From the NCBI RefSeq assembly GCF_022808175.1, contig NZ_JALGBX010000031.1, forward strand, positions 23,630-87,629: a stretch of DNA of 64,000 nt, in the 5' to 3' direction. The translations under genes and the position numbers were made by a program. Position 1 is the stretch's first letter. Every line of letters starts with the position of its first letter. This document shows positions 32,327 to 42,708 of the stretch, piece after piece. The notes below the pieces were generated by a model. It made no database searches, was not told where the DNA came from, and was given only the letters and a program-made list of their open reading frames with translations. This stretch comes from Streptomyces sp. AP-93. GTDB lineage: Bacteria > Actinomycetota > Actinomycetes > Streptomycetales > Streptomycetaceae.

Positions 32327-35242
32327 ATGGCGCTGGATGATCCTGCCTGGATGTCCACCCTGCGCCCGCTGTTGCCCGTCATGCTGCCGGCCCTGCTCAC
32401 CGCGCTGCTCGTGGCCCCGGCGCCCCCGCAGGCCCACGCCTCCGCGAGCGGCGAGCGCGAGGGGATCGAGACGGCCCGCACCGCCCGGCAGATCGCCCCC
32501 GGCGTACGGCTCGAGTCGTACGACCGGCTCGAAGCGGGCCGGTGGCTCCGCATCGACGAACTCGACGTCCAGCTGGCGGGTCCGGGTAAGGGTCCGGGTC
32601 CGGGGCCCGGCGCGGGCGGGGGTGCAGGCGCGGTGGCGGGCGCCGGCGCCGCCTCCGGCGTGCGTGTGGAGTACCTCGGCGGCCGGGGCGCCGCCACCCT
32701 CGCCGATTCCGCCGCCCGCCACCCCGCCGGTCCGGGCCGCCGCGTGGTCGCTGCCGTGAACGGGGACTTCTTCGACATCCGGGGTACGGGCGCCCCGCTC
32801 GGCCCCGGCATCGGCGCCGGACGGCTGCTGCACGCCGCCTCGCCCGGCGCCGGTCAGGCCGTCGGCTTCGGCGCCGACGGGAGGGGCCGGGTGCTCCGCC
32901 TCGCCCTCGACGGGAGCGTCACCCTGCCCGGCGGCCGGGTCCGCCCGCTCGCCGGTTTCAACACCGCGCGGCCGCCCGCCGAGGGCTTCGCCGTCTACAC
33001 CGCCGCCTGGCCGGCGGCCGGACTCCCCGCATCCGGACCGGCGGTGGAACTGCGTGACGGCCGGGTCACGGCCGTGCGCGCGGCGGTACGCCGGCCCGCG
33101 CGCCGGGAGCGTCCCGCACCCGGCACCACCCTGCTCGTCGCTGCCGGCGCGACGGCCGCGCCGGAACTCGCCGCCCTGCGCCCCGGGGACGCGGTCGCCG
33201 TGGCGGCCCGGCCGGTGGCGTCCGGGGGCGGGCCGCTCCCGGCGAACGCGGTCGGCGGCCGGGAGGCGCTCGTGGTGGCCGGGGTCCCGCAGAACCACGA
33301 CGGCGAACCGAACAACGCGGCCGCGCCGCGCACCGCCGTCGGCTTCTCAGGCGACGGCCGCCGGGCCCGCCTGGTCACCGTCGACGGCCGCCAGCGCGAC
33401 AGCGGGGGGCTGACCCTGACCGCGCTCGGCCGGCTGATGCACCGGCTCGGTGCCCACGAGGCCCTCAACCTCGACGGCGGCGGTTCCTCGACGCTGCTCG
33501 CCGCGCTGACCGGGGAGACGGCCCTGACCGTGGAGAACTCCCCGTCCGACGGCCGTCAGCGCCCGGTCCCCAACGGCCTGGTCCTGACCGCCCCGGCCGG
33601 CTCCGGCCGCGCCGCCGGCTACCGGATCGAGCCCGTCGGCGGCGCCGCGCGCGCCTTCCCCGGCCTCACCCGGACCCTCAGGGCCACCCCCCACGACGCA
33701 CACCTCGGCCCGGTGCCCGCCCGGGGCGCGGCTCCGGGGTGGTCCCTCCCGGAGGGCGGGGGCCGGATCGACCCCGCCGGGGGATTGCGTGCGTCCGCCC
33801 CCGGGCCGGTGCAGGTACGCGCGGAGCTGGGAGCGGCGCGCGGTGCGCTCCGCGTCGACGTCCTCGGGGCGGTGACCCGGGTCCGGGCCGTTCCGGACCG
33901 GATCGGGCTCGCGGAGGAGGGGGAGAGGGCGCGCTTCGTACTGACCGGGTACGACGCGCAGGGCGCCGCCGCCGTCGTCGAACCCCGCGACGTGGAGCTC
34001 GATTTCGACCGTTCCCGGTGGAGCGTCGCCGACGACGGGCGCGGCGGATTCACGGTGACCGCCCGAGTCCCGGGCGCGGCCGGGCCGTTGCGCGCCACGG
34101 TGCGCGGTACTGCCTCCTCCGTGGCCGCGGCCGAACTGGCCCTCGGGGTGGGGCTGTCGGACCGGCCGCTCGCGGATCTGGAGGACGCCGCCCGCTGGAC
34201 CGGTCCGGGCACCGCGCCCGGAGCGGGCCGTCCGGGCCGCGGGCTCGCCCTCGCGCCGCCCGCCGGTGGAGGGACCGCCGCCGCGACCCCGCCCCGGCCC
34301 CTCCAGGTCCCCGAGCTGGCCCGGTCGCTCTCCCTCTGGGTGAACGGCGACGGCTCCGGGGCCCGGCCCGCGGTGGAACTCGCCGACGGCGACGGGGCCG
34401 CCGCCGTCCTGCGCGGGCCCGCCGTGGACTGGACCGGCTGGCGGCAGATCAGCCTGCCGCTCCCGGCGACGGCGGAGCGCCCGTTCAGCGTGACCCGGCT
34501 CTCGGCCACCGCCCCCGGGGCCACCCGGGCCGGAGCCCGGGTCGGAGCCACCGCAGAGCCCGCCGCCCCGAGGCTGCTGCTGGACACCCTGGCGGCGCGG
34601 ACCCCGCCGACCGGGGTCGTCCGTACGCCCACCGCCCCCGATCCGATCGTGGCCACGGCGGCCCGGGTGGATGCCCGGCCCTGGCGGTTCGCGGTCGCCC
34701 CCGCCGGAGCCCGTCCTGCCACGGCCTTCGCCGGCACCTCTGGCACGGACTCCGGCCGGATCCCGGCCGCGGCCTCCCCCCGGACCCCGGCCACGACCTC
34801 CGCCCGGACCCCGGCCGTCGACTTCGCGCTGACCGGCACCGGCCGCCCGGCCTTCGTGCACCGGGGCGTACGGTTCCTGCCGCTCGGCTCCACGCGCCCC
34901 ACCCTCGCCGGCGGCGGGCTGGAGCGGATCACGGCCCTGCGCGCGGCCCTCGCGGAGGCCGCCCGGGAGCCGGGCACGGGCGCGCTGGCCGTCGTAGAGC
35001 CGTACGCGCCGCAGGCCGTGGGGCGCAAGGAGGCCGCCCTGCGCCTGCGGCTCCTGGCGGAGTTCCGCCGGGCCACCGGCAAACGGGCCGTGATCATCAC
35101 CGTCGGCGCCCCCCGCTTCGCGGCCGGCCGCGCCGAGGGCGTGCTCACCGTCGCGGCCCCGCGCACCGGCCGCACCGTGATCGGCGCCGACGCCTTCGCG
35201 GTGGGCGACTGGCTCTCCGTACTGCCGGCCGGACGCCGGTGA
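32327..35242 (+). CDS. secreted phosphodiester glycosidase-family (DUF2233) protein
   Basis: The 971-residue precursor starts at ATG 32327 (ATG 32351 is also possible). It has a signal peptide, LRPLLPVMLPALLTALLVAP, with cleavage near AHA. Residues about 40-420 form the NAGPA/DUF2233 domain: RVVAAVNGDFFDIRGTG, VVAGVPQNHDG, RTAVGFSGDGRRARLVTVDG and the signature ALNLDGGGSSTLLA. The human relative removes GlcNAc from phosphodiesters; bacterial members are thought to act on wall or exopolysaccharide linkages. The rest contains Ig-like and carbohydrate-binding-like beta modules (about 460-600 and 620-750). The C-terminal domain (FVHRGVRFLPLGSTRPTLAG onward) resembles a metallophosphatase-associated tail. 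A Gly/Pro run occurs at about 85-105. Confidence 0.85.
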   Translation: MALDDPAWMSTLRPLLPVMLPALLTALLVAPAPPQAHASASGEREGIETARTARQIAPGVRLESYDRLEAGRWLRIDELDVQLAGPGKGPGPGPGAGGGAGAVAGAGAASGVRVEYLGGRGAATLADSAARHPAGPGRRVVAAVNGDFFDIRGTGAPLGPGIGAGRLLHAASPGAGQAVGFGADGRGRVLRLALDGSVTLPGGRVRPLAGFNTARPPAEGFAVYTAAWPAAGLPASGPAVELRDGRVTAVRAAVRRPARRERPAPGTTLLVAAGATAAPELAALRPGDAVAVAARPVASGGGPLPANAVGGREALVVAGVPQNHDGEPNNAAAPRTAVGFSGDGRRARLVTVDGRQRDSGGLTLTALGRLMHRLGAHEALNLDGGGSSTLLAALTGETALTVENSPSDGRQRPVPNGLVLTAPAGSGRAAGYRIEPVGGAARAFPGLTRTLRATPHDAHLGPVPARGAAPGWSLPEGGGRIDPAGGLRASAPGPVQVRAELGAARGALRVDVLGAVTRVRAVPDRIGLAEEGERARFVLTGYDAQGAAAVVEPRDVELDFDRSRWSVADDGRGGFTVTARVPGAAGPLRATVRGTASSVAAAELALGVGLSDRPLADLEDAARWTGPGTAPGAGRPGRGLALAPPAGGGTAAATPPRPLQVPELARSLSLWVNGDGSGARPAVELADGDGAAAVLRGPAVDWTGWRQISLPLPATAERPFSVTRLSATAPGATRAGARVGATAEPAAPRLLLDTLAARTPPTGVVRTPTAPDPIVATAARVDARPWRFAVAPAGARPATAFAGTSGTDSGRIPAAASPRTPATTSARTPAVDFALTGTGRPAFVHRGVRFLPLGSTRPTLAGGGLERITALRAALAEAAREPGTGALAVVEPYAPQAVGRKEAALRLRLLAEFRRATGKRAVIITVGAPRFAAGRAEGVLTVAAPRTGRTVIGADAFAVGDWLSVLPAGRR

Positions 35243-35297
35243 AACCGGTCAGGAACGGAGAAGCACCGGCTGCCCACCCGCCCATAGCGTGAAACCC

Positions 35298-35717
35298 ATG
35301 GACACCATCAACCTTTCGCAGTGCTTCATCGCCGTCGACGACCACGACGCGGCGCTCCCCTTCTACGGGGACGTCCTCGGCCTGGAAGTCCGAAACGACG
35401 TCGGGTTCGAGGGGATGCGCTGGGTCACCCTCGGGTCGCCCGCACAGCCGGACGTGGACATCGTCCTCGAACCGCCCGTCGCGAACCCGAACGCCTCGTC
35501 CGCCGACCGGGAGGCCATGGCGGACCTGCTGGCCAAGGGCCTGCTGCGCGGTGTCATCTTCAGCACCGACGACTGCGACGCCACCTTCGAACGCATCCGG
35601 GCCGCCGGCGGTGACGTCCTCCAGGAGCCGATCGACCAGCCGTACGGGGTCCGGGACTGCGCCTTCCGCGACCCGGCCGGAAACATGATCCGGTTCCACC
35701 AGCCCCGCAAGCCCTGA
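35298..35717 (+). CDS. VOC-family protein (glyoxalase superfamily)
   Basis: The 139-residue protein starts at ATG 35298. It shows the full VOC repeat: CFIAVDDHDAALPFYGDVLG at the start, VDIVLEPPV in the middle, and DCDATFERIRAAGGDVLQEP then GVRDCAFRDPAGNMIRFHQP at the end. The metal-ligand pattern (Glu in the second half) resembles extradiol dioxygenase/drug-resistance types. It lies 133 bases upstream of a UvrA2-like gene on the same strand. An antibiotic- or electrophile-protection pair is a reasonable but unproven idea. Confidence 0.85.
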   Translation: MDTINLSQCFIAVDDHDAALPFYGDVLGLEVRNDVGFEGMRWVTLGSPAQPDVDIVLEPPVANPNASSADREAMADLLAKGLLRGVIFSTDDCDATFERIRAAGGDVLQEPIDQPYGVRDCAFRDPAGNMIRFHQPRKP

Positions 35718-35850
35718 GATCCACTGCCTCTCCTACCTGGTGCCGCTCCCGGATGACACCGCCGATCGGGTAGACAGGGGAGCGTTGCCGCGACCGAGAA
35801 GGCGGCGCCGGCCCGACAGTGCGGCGTCAGCCCAACAGTATGGAGACACG

Positions 35851-38241
<2,391 letters not shown>

Positions 38242-38248
38242 GTTTTCC

Positions 38249-40261
38249 CTACAGCTGCACGAGGGTGACCTCGGTCGCCTTCACGCTGGTCCACACCGCG
38301 GCGCCGTCGACGATTCCCAGTTCGGCGGCGGCCTCGGGGGTGATCTCCGCGACGAGGTCGGGCGCCTGGTCCGAGCCGACCAGCACGCGCAGCCGGCTTC
38401 CCACCGAGGTGATCTCCCGTACGGTGCCGGGCCATACGTTACGAGGGCTGCCGCCCGGGCGGTCCCGGTGCACGGACACCGCCTCGGGGGCGATGATCGC
38501 CAGTGCCTGAGCCCCTTCGGGCAGCGCCTCGGCCACCACCAGGCGGCCCCCGGCGGCGAGTTCCAGCCCGTCGGCCGAGGCCGTGCCGGGCCAGGCGTTG
38601 CGCCCCAGCATCCGTGCCACCCACGGGGAGCGCGGGTGCCGGGTCACCTCGGAGGGCGGAGCGTCCTGCAGGGTCCGCCCGTCGGAGAGTACGAGGACCC
38701 GGTCGGCCAGGGACACCGCCTCGACGGGGTCGTGCGTGACGATGAGGCAGACCCCGCCGAAGCCGGCCAGATGCGTGCGCAGGGTGTGCCGGACCCGGGC
38801 GCGGGTGGTCTGGTCCAGGGCGGCGAGCGGCTCGTCGAGCAGCAGCAGCCGGGGCCGGGCGGCCAGCGCGCGGGCCAGCGCCACCCGCTGGGCCTGCCCG
38901 CCGGAGAGCTGGGCGGGCTTGCGGTGGGCGAGGTGCCCGACACCGAGCCGGTCCAGCCAGGCCTGCGCCTCGGCCCGGGCGGCGGCCCGGGGCACCCGGC
39001 GGGCGCGCAGCCCGTACGAGGTGTTGGCGAGCGCGCTCAGGTGCGGGAACAGCGCGCCGTCCTGGGGGACCCAGGCGACCTGGCGCCGGTGCGGGGGCAG
39101 GCCGGTCACGTCGGCGTCGCCGAGCCGGAGCTCGGCATGGGCGCGGGGGGTGAGGCCGAGCAGGGCGCGCAGCAGGGTGGTCTTGCCGGCGCCGTTCTCG
39201 CCGACGACGGCGATGGTGGTGCCGGGTTCGGCGTCGAGGGTGAGCTCGTTGAAACCGGTGACGGTGGCGTGCAGCGGCCAGTGCCCGCCCTCGGCGCAGG
39301 CCCCGGCCGGCGGCCGCCCCTGCTCGGCCGGCTCCGTCGACGAAGACGCCGGGGACGCCGGGGACGCGGGGGAGCCCGGAATCCCGGGCGGTACGGGGCC
39401 CACGGGATCCGGGCCGGAGACCTCCTCGGCGACCACCGGCGCACCGGGGTCCTTGCGGGCGACGGGGGTTCCCGTCCACCTGCCGCGCAGGGCGATGAGT
39501 ACGGCCATGGCGATCGCGAGGAGCAGCAGGGACACGGACGTGGCGGCCTCGGGCTGGTCCTGGAGCAGCAGGTAGACCTGGAGCGGCAGGGTCTGGGTGG
39601 TGCCCGGCAGGTTGCCCGCGAAGGTGATGGTGGCGCCGAACTCGCCGAGCGCCCGCGCCCAGGTCAGCGCGGCTCCGGCGACCAGGCCCGGGGCCACCAT
39701 CGGCAGCGTCACGGTGAAGAACACGCGCAGCGGCGTGGAACCGAGGGAGGCGGCGGTCTCCTCGTAGCTCGGCTTGAGCCCGGCGAGCGCGCCCTCCAGG
39801 CTGATCACGAGGAAGGGCATCGCGACGAAGGTGGCCGCGACGACCGCGCCGGAGGTGTGGAAGGGCAGCGTGATGCCGAAGGTGCCCTCCAGCCAGGGTC
39901 CGAGCAGCCCGCGCCGGCCGAAACCGAGCAGCAGGGCCACACCACCGACCGTGGGCGGCAGCACCATGGGGAGCAGGACCAGCGAGCGCACCAGCGCCTT
40001 GCCCTTGAACTCGACGCGGGCCAGCAGCCAGGCGAGCGGCACTCCGAAGAGGAGGGAGAAGCCGAGCGCCCACAGGGACACGACCAGCGAGAGCCGGAGC
40101 GCCTCGACCACACCGGGGCTGGTGAGGTGCGCGCCGAGATCGCTCCACTGGGTGCGGGTGAGGATGCCGACGAGCGGCATCAGCAGGAACGCCACGGCGA
40201 GCAGCGCGGGGAGCGCCAGAGCCACGGGGGGCCGGGTGCGGTGGGTACGGAGTCTGCTCAT
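38249..40261 (-). CDS. modBC: ModB-ModC fusion, molybdate ABC transporter
   Basis: The 670-residue protein starts at ATG 40261. Residues 1-240 are the ModB permease: five or six helices with the EAA loop EGALAGLKPSYEETAASLGS. A Pro/Ser linker (about 255-310) joins the ModC ATPase (about 320-530): GENGAGKTTL, LSGGQAQRVALARALAARP and LLLLDEPLAALDQ. A TOBE domain (about 590-670) starts AIIAPEAVSVHRDRPGGSPR and ends TSVKATEVTLVQL. It imports molybdate (and perhaps tungstate) delivered by ModA. The usual arrangement has separate modB and modC. It is 153 bases downstream of modA, with a terminator-like hairpin between. Confidence 0.93.
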   Translation of the reverse strand: MSRLRTHRTRPPVALALPALLAVAFLLMPLVGILTRTQWSDLGAHLTSPGVVEALRLSLVVSLWALGFSLLFGVPLAWLLARVEFKGKALVRSLVLLPMVLPPTVGGVALLLGFGRRGLLGPWLEGTFGITLPFHTSGAVVAATFVAMPFLVISLEGALAGLKPSYEETAASLGSTPLRVFFTVTLPMVAPGLVAGAALTWARALGEFGATITFAGNLPGTTQTLPLQVYLLLQDQPEAATSVSLLLLAIAMAVLIALRGRWTGTPVARKDPGAPVVAEEVSGPDPVGPVPPGIPGSPASPASPASSSTEPAEQGRPPAGACAEGGHWPLHATVTGFNELTLDAEPGTTIAVVGENGAGKTTLLRALLGLTPRAHAELRLGDADVTGLPPHRRQVAWVPQDGALFPHLSALANTSYGLRARRVPRAAARAEAQAWLDRLGVGHLAHRKPAQLSGGQAQRVALARALAARPRLLLLDEPLAALDQTTRARVRHTLRTHLAGFGGVCLIVTHDPVEAVSLADRVLVLSDGRTLQDAPPSEVTRHPRSPWVARMLGRNAWPGTASADGLELAAGGRLVVAEALPEGAQALAIIAPEAVSVHRDRPGGSPRNVWPGTVREITSVGSRLRVLVGSDQAPDLVAEITPEAAAELGIVDGAAVWTSVKATEVTLVQL

Positions 40262-40349
40262 GTGGGTTCCTGGCCGAAGACGTCGGGACGCCACCGGGGA
40301 CGTCGGGAGGCCCGGGCGGCGTGTGAAGCGTAATGCGGCGGGCGGCACG

Positions 40350-40394
40350 CGAAGAGGGACCGCCCGTCCCCCCGGACCGGGCAGTCCCTCTTCG
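40350..40394 (-). terminator. hairpin between modA and modBC
   Basis: An 11-bp perfect stem (cgaagagggac 40350-40360, gtccctcttcg 40384-40394) is extended by an inner gcccg/cgggc pairing. It follows the modA stop by 20 bases. Within an operon such a hairpin often reduces distal expression, giving more binding protein than transporter. Confidence 0.75.
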
Positions 40395-40414
40395 TCACCG
40401 GACCCGTCAGGCGG

Positions 40415-41233
40415 TCACGCCTTCTGGAAGCCCGCGTCCTGGAGGATCTTCTGGGCCTCCGGGGTGCTCAGCCAGGCCACGAACGCGGCCGCGGCCTCGG
40501 CGTTCTTGGAACCCTTGAGCGAGGCGGCCGGGTACGAGGCCACGGCGTTCTCGGCGTCCGGGATGTCCACGACGACGACCTTGTCACCGGACTTGAGGGT
40601 GTCGGTCTTGTAGACGAGACCGGCGTCGGCCTCGCCCAGCTCGACCTTGCTCAGCACGGCGCGGACGTTGGGCTCCTGGGAGACCGGCTTCACCTCGACC
40701 TTCTGGGCGTCGAGGATCTGCTTGCTGTAACGGCCCACCGGGACCTCGGGCGCGGCCAGCACGACCTTGATCTTGGTGTCGGCGAGGTCCTTGAGACCGG
40801 CGACCTTGAAGGGGTTGCCCTTGCCGGTCGCGATGACCAGACGGTTCTTGGCGATGACCGCCGGGTCGTTGGTCTCGGCCTTCAGGGCGTCCATCGTCTT
40901 GGTGTCGGCGGTGACCAGCGCGTCGGCCGGGGCGCCCTGCTTGACCTGCGCGGCGAGCTCCTGCGAACCGGCGAAGGAGAAGGTGACCTTGGTCCCCGGG
41001 TGGGCCTTCTCGTACGCGGAGCCCGCGGCCTTGAAGACGTCGGTGAGGGAGGAGGCGGCGAGCACCGTCAGGTTCGCGGCCTTGGGCGCGGCGGACCCGG
41101 AGGCGCTCGGGGAGGCGGCGGCCCCGTCCTTCTTGTCGTCGCTGCTGCCGCAGGCGGCGAGCGCCGGCACGAGCAGGGCGGCGGAGAGGGCGAGCGCGGC
41201 GGTACGGCGGTTCAGCGGCAGGATCGGGGACAT
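40415..41233 (-). CDS. modA: molybdate-binding lipoprotein
   Basis: The 272-residue precursor starts at ATG 41233. A lipoprotein signal (ALALSAALLVPALAACGSS, lipobox LAAC) anchors it outside the membrane. The mature part after a Ser/Ala/Lys spacer is a type II periplasmic-binding protein: NLTVLAASSLTDVFKAAGSA, VTFSFAGSQELAAQVKQGAP, ADALVTADTKTMDAL and VELGEADAGLVYKTD. The Ser and Tyr residues that bind MoO4 in ModA (ASSL, AGSQ, VYKTD) are in place. It captures molybdate for the ModB-ModC fusion downstream. Confidence 0.95.
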   Translation of the reverse strand: MSPILPLNRRTAALALSAALLVPALAACGSSDDKKDGAAASPSASGSAAPKAANLTVLAASSLTDVFKAAGSAYEKAHPGTKVTFSFAGSQELAAQVKQGAPADALVTADTKTMDALKAETNDPAVIAKNRLVIATGKGNPFKVAGLKDLADTKIKVVLAAPEVPVGRYSKQILDAQKVEVKPVSQEPNVRAVLSKVELGEADAGLVYKTDTLKSGDKVVVVDIPDAENAVASYPAASLKGSKNAEAAAAFVAWLSTPEAQKILQDAGFQKA

Positions 41234-41378
41234 GAGCTGGTGCTCCTCGGTCGGGTCGGCGGCCGGCCTGGTGCCGGATCCGCGCGGTGGTGACCCGCGC
41301 CGGGGACGGGCGGAGCGGGTGGGGGCGCGTGGTACTGAGCGGTGTTGAACGGGTAGTGCCGAGCGGGGTCGGGCGAGG

Positions 41379-41774
41379 TCAGGCGCGGTCGATGTGCACG
41401 CTGGTGGACTTCACGCGGGCGGTGGCCCGCATGCCGACCTCCAGCCCGAGCTCGTCGACGGCCTCCCGGGTGAGCAGGGAGACCAGGCGGTGGGGCCCGG
41501 CCTGGATCTCGACCTGGGCGGCCACGTCGCCGAGCTTGACGGCGGTCACGATCCCGGGGAAGGCGTTGCGCGCCGAGGTGTAGGTCTCGCCGTCCTCGGC
41601 GTGGGCCCCTTGCGCGACCTCGACGGAGAAGGCGGCCAGGGCGCGGCCGTCGATCAGCCGGCGACCGCCCTCGTCGCGATGGGTCGCGACGCGGCCGGCG
41701 TCGGCCCAGCGGCGGGCGGTGTCCGGGCTGACGCCGAGAAGGCGCGCCGCCTGACCGATGGTGTAGGACTGCAT
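41379..41774 (-). CDS. MerR-type HTH plus TOBE molybdate-responsive regulator
   Basis: The 131-residue protein starts at ATG 41774 (MQSYTIGQAARLLGVSPDTA). Residues 4-50 are a MerR/excisionase-like helix-turn-helix (ARLLGVSPDTARRWADAGRV). Residues 65-130 are a molbindin/TOBE domain (SARNAFPGIVTAVKLGDVAA, QVEIQAGPHRLVSLLTREAV, VGMRATARVKSTSVHI) that binds molybdate oxyanion. It is immediately upstream of modA on the same strand, so it likely controls mod expression according to molybdate. This architecture is common in actinobacteria in place of ModE. Confidence 0.85.
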   Translation of the reverse strand: MQSYTIGQAARLLGVSPDTARRWADAGRVATHRDEGGRRLIDGRALAAFSVEVAQGAHAEDGETYTSARNAFPGIVTAVKLGDVAAQVEIQAGPHRLVSLLTREAVDELGLEVGMRATARVKSTSVHIDRA

Positions 41775-41923
41775 GTGCGACAAGGTAGGGGCACGTGTGC
41801 CGCATTTGCAATTCCATTGGCATGATATCCATGGCAGATACCACCACTCTTGTCGGAACCGCCAAAAGTCATTCCGCTTCTACGGGCTCGGCCCGGCCCC
41901 GCTCGCCTCGCTAAAGTCGGGGC

Positions 41924-42319
41924 ATGGCTGAAGAGGGAACCGCAGGTGCGGGGTCGGGGTCGGCGCGGGTCGACGTGTGGATCTGGTCGGTCCGGCTGAC
42001 GAAGACGCGGGCGATCGCCGCCACGGCGTGCCGGGCGGGGCACGTGCGGGTCAACGGGGAGCGCGCGAAGCCGGCGCAGGCGGTGCGGGCCGGGGACGAG
42101 GTGCGCCTCTTCCATGCGGGGCGGGAGCGCATCGTGGTGGTCCGGCGGCCGGTGTCCAAGCGGGTCGGCGCCCCGGCGGCCGCGGAATGCCTGACGGACA
42201 ACAGTCCGCCGCCGCCGACCCCGGTGGAGGCGGCGGTGGTCGGCATCCGCGACCGCGGCGCGGGCCGCCCGACGAAGCGCGAACGCCGCGAGATCGAAAC
42301 CCTGCGCGGCGGCCGGTAG
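41924..42319 (+). CDS. S4-domain RNA-binding protein (Hsp15-like)
   Basis: The 131-residue protein starts at ATG 41924. Residues 14-75 form an S4 RNA-binding fold (VDVWIWSVRLTKTRAIAATA, CRAGHVRVNGERAKPAQAVR, AGDEVRLFHAGRERIVVVRR). The basic C-terminus ends GRPTKRERREIETL, as in Hsp15/HslR-type proteins that bind stalled 50S-nascent-chain complexes. It is divergent from the molybdate regulator with 149 bases between. Ribosome-associated function is known for the family and inferred here. Confidence 0.88.
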   Translation: MAEEGTAGAGSGSARVDVWIWSVRLTKTRAIAATACRAGHVRVNGERAKPAQAVRAGDEVRLFHAGRERIVVVRRPVSKRVGAPAAAECLTDNSPPPPTPVEAAVVGIRDRGAGRPTKRERREIETLRGGR

Positions 42320-42708
42320 GGGCCGGTAGCGGCGAAGCGTCGAGGGCCGGGGCGGGCCGGGCCGGACCCGGCGGCTTCGCCCCGCCCTGCGGCTGCCTGC
42401 CTCTGCCCGCGGCTCCCGCGGCCGTCGGCCGATGGGCGGGCGCATCACCCGTGTCGACTTATCGACTGCCTCTGAGTCCTGCTCTCGCCTGCGTGAACCG
42501 CATGGCGAAAATTTCTGCAAGGCATTGCGGTGGTTCTCCCCATAAAGGGTCCTCTCGGGCTGCCCGGGCGTGCCCCGTGGCGAGATTTCCGGTTCACAGG
42601 GGCTTCACGCACTGGTGACAGGTGGATAACCTCCCCGCAAAACCTTGCGGCAAGTTTTCAATGCCGCGGAGCCGCAGGGCTGTTGGGCCCCGCTTCGAGG
42701 AGCAGACC
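42320..42708. promoter_or_regulatory. alpha-amylase upstream region
   Basis: This 389-base region precedes the amylase. The first 150 bases hold nothing recognisable. The rest contains three LacI-family-like dyads: GCAA-N4-TTGC (42517-42528), CCGCAA-N4-TTGCGG (42635-42650) and CTTGCGGCAAG (42644-42654). Streptomycete amylase promoters are controlled by MalR/Reg1-type LacI regulators through TTGC/GCAA repeats, so maltose-dependent control is likely. The ribosome site GAGGAG (42697-42702) decides the TTG start. Confidence 0.6.
42635..42654. promoter_or_regulatory. overlapping TTGC/GCAA operator dyads
   Basis: CCGCAA-AACC-TTGCGG (42635-42650) overlaps CTTGC-G-GCAAG (42644-42654). Both fit LacI-family operators of the MalR type. 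They stand about 55-75 bases before the amylase start, where a repressor would block transcription. Confidence 0.55.
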
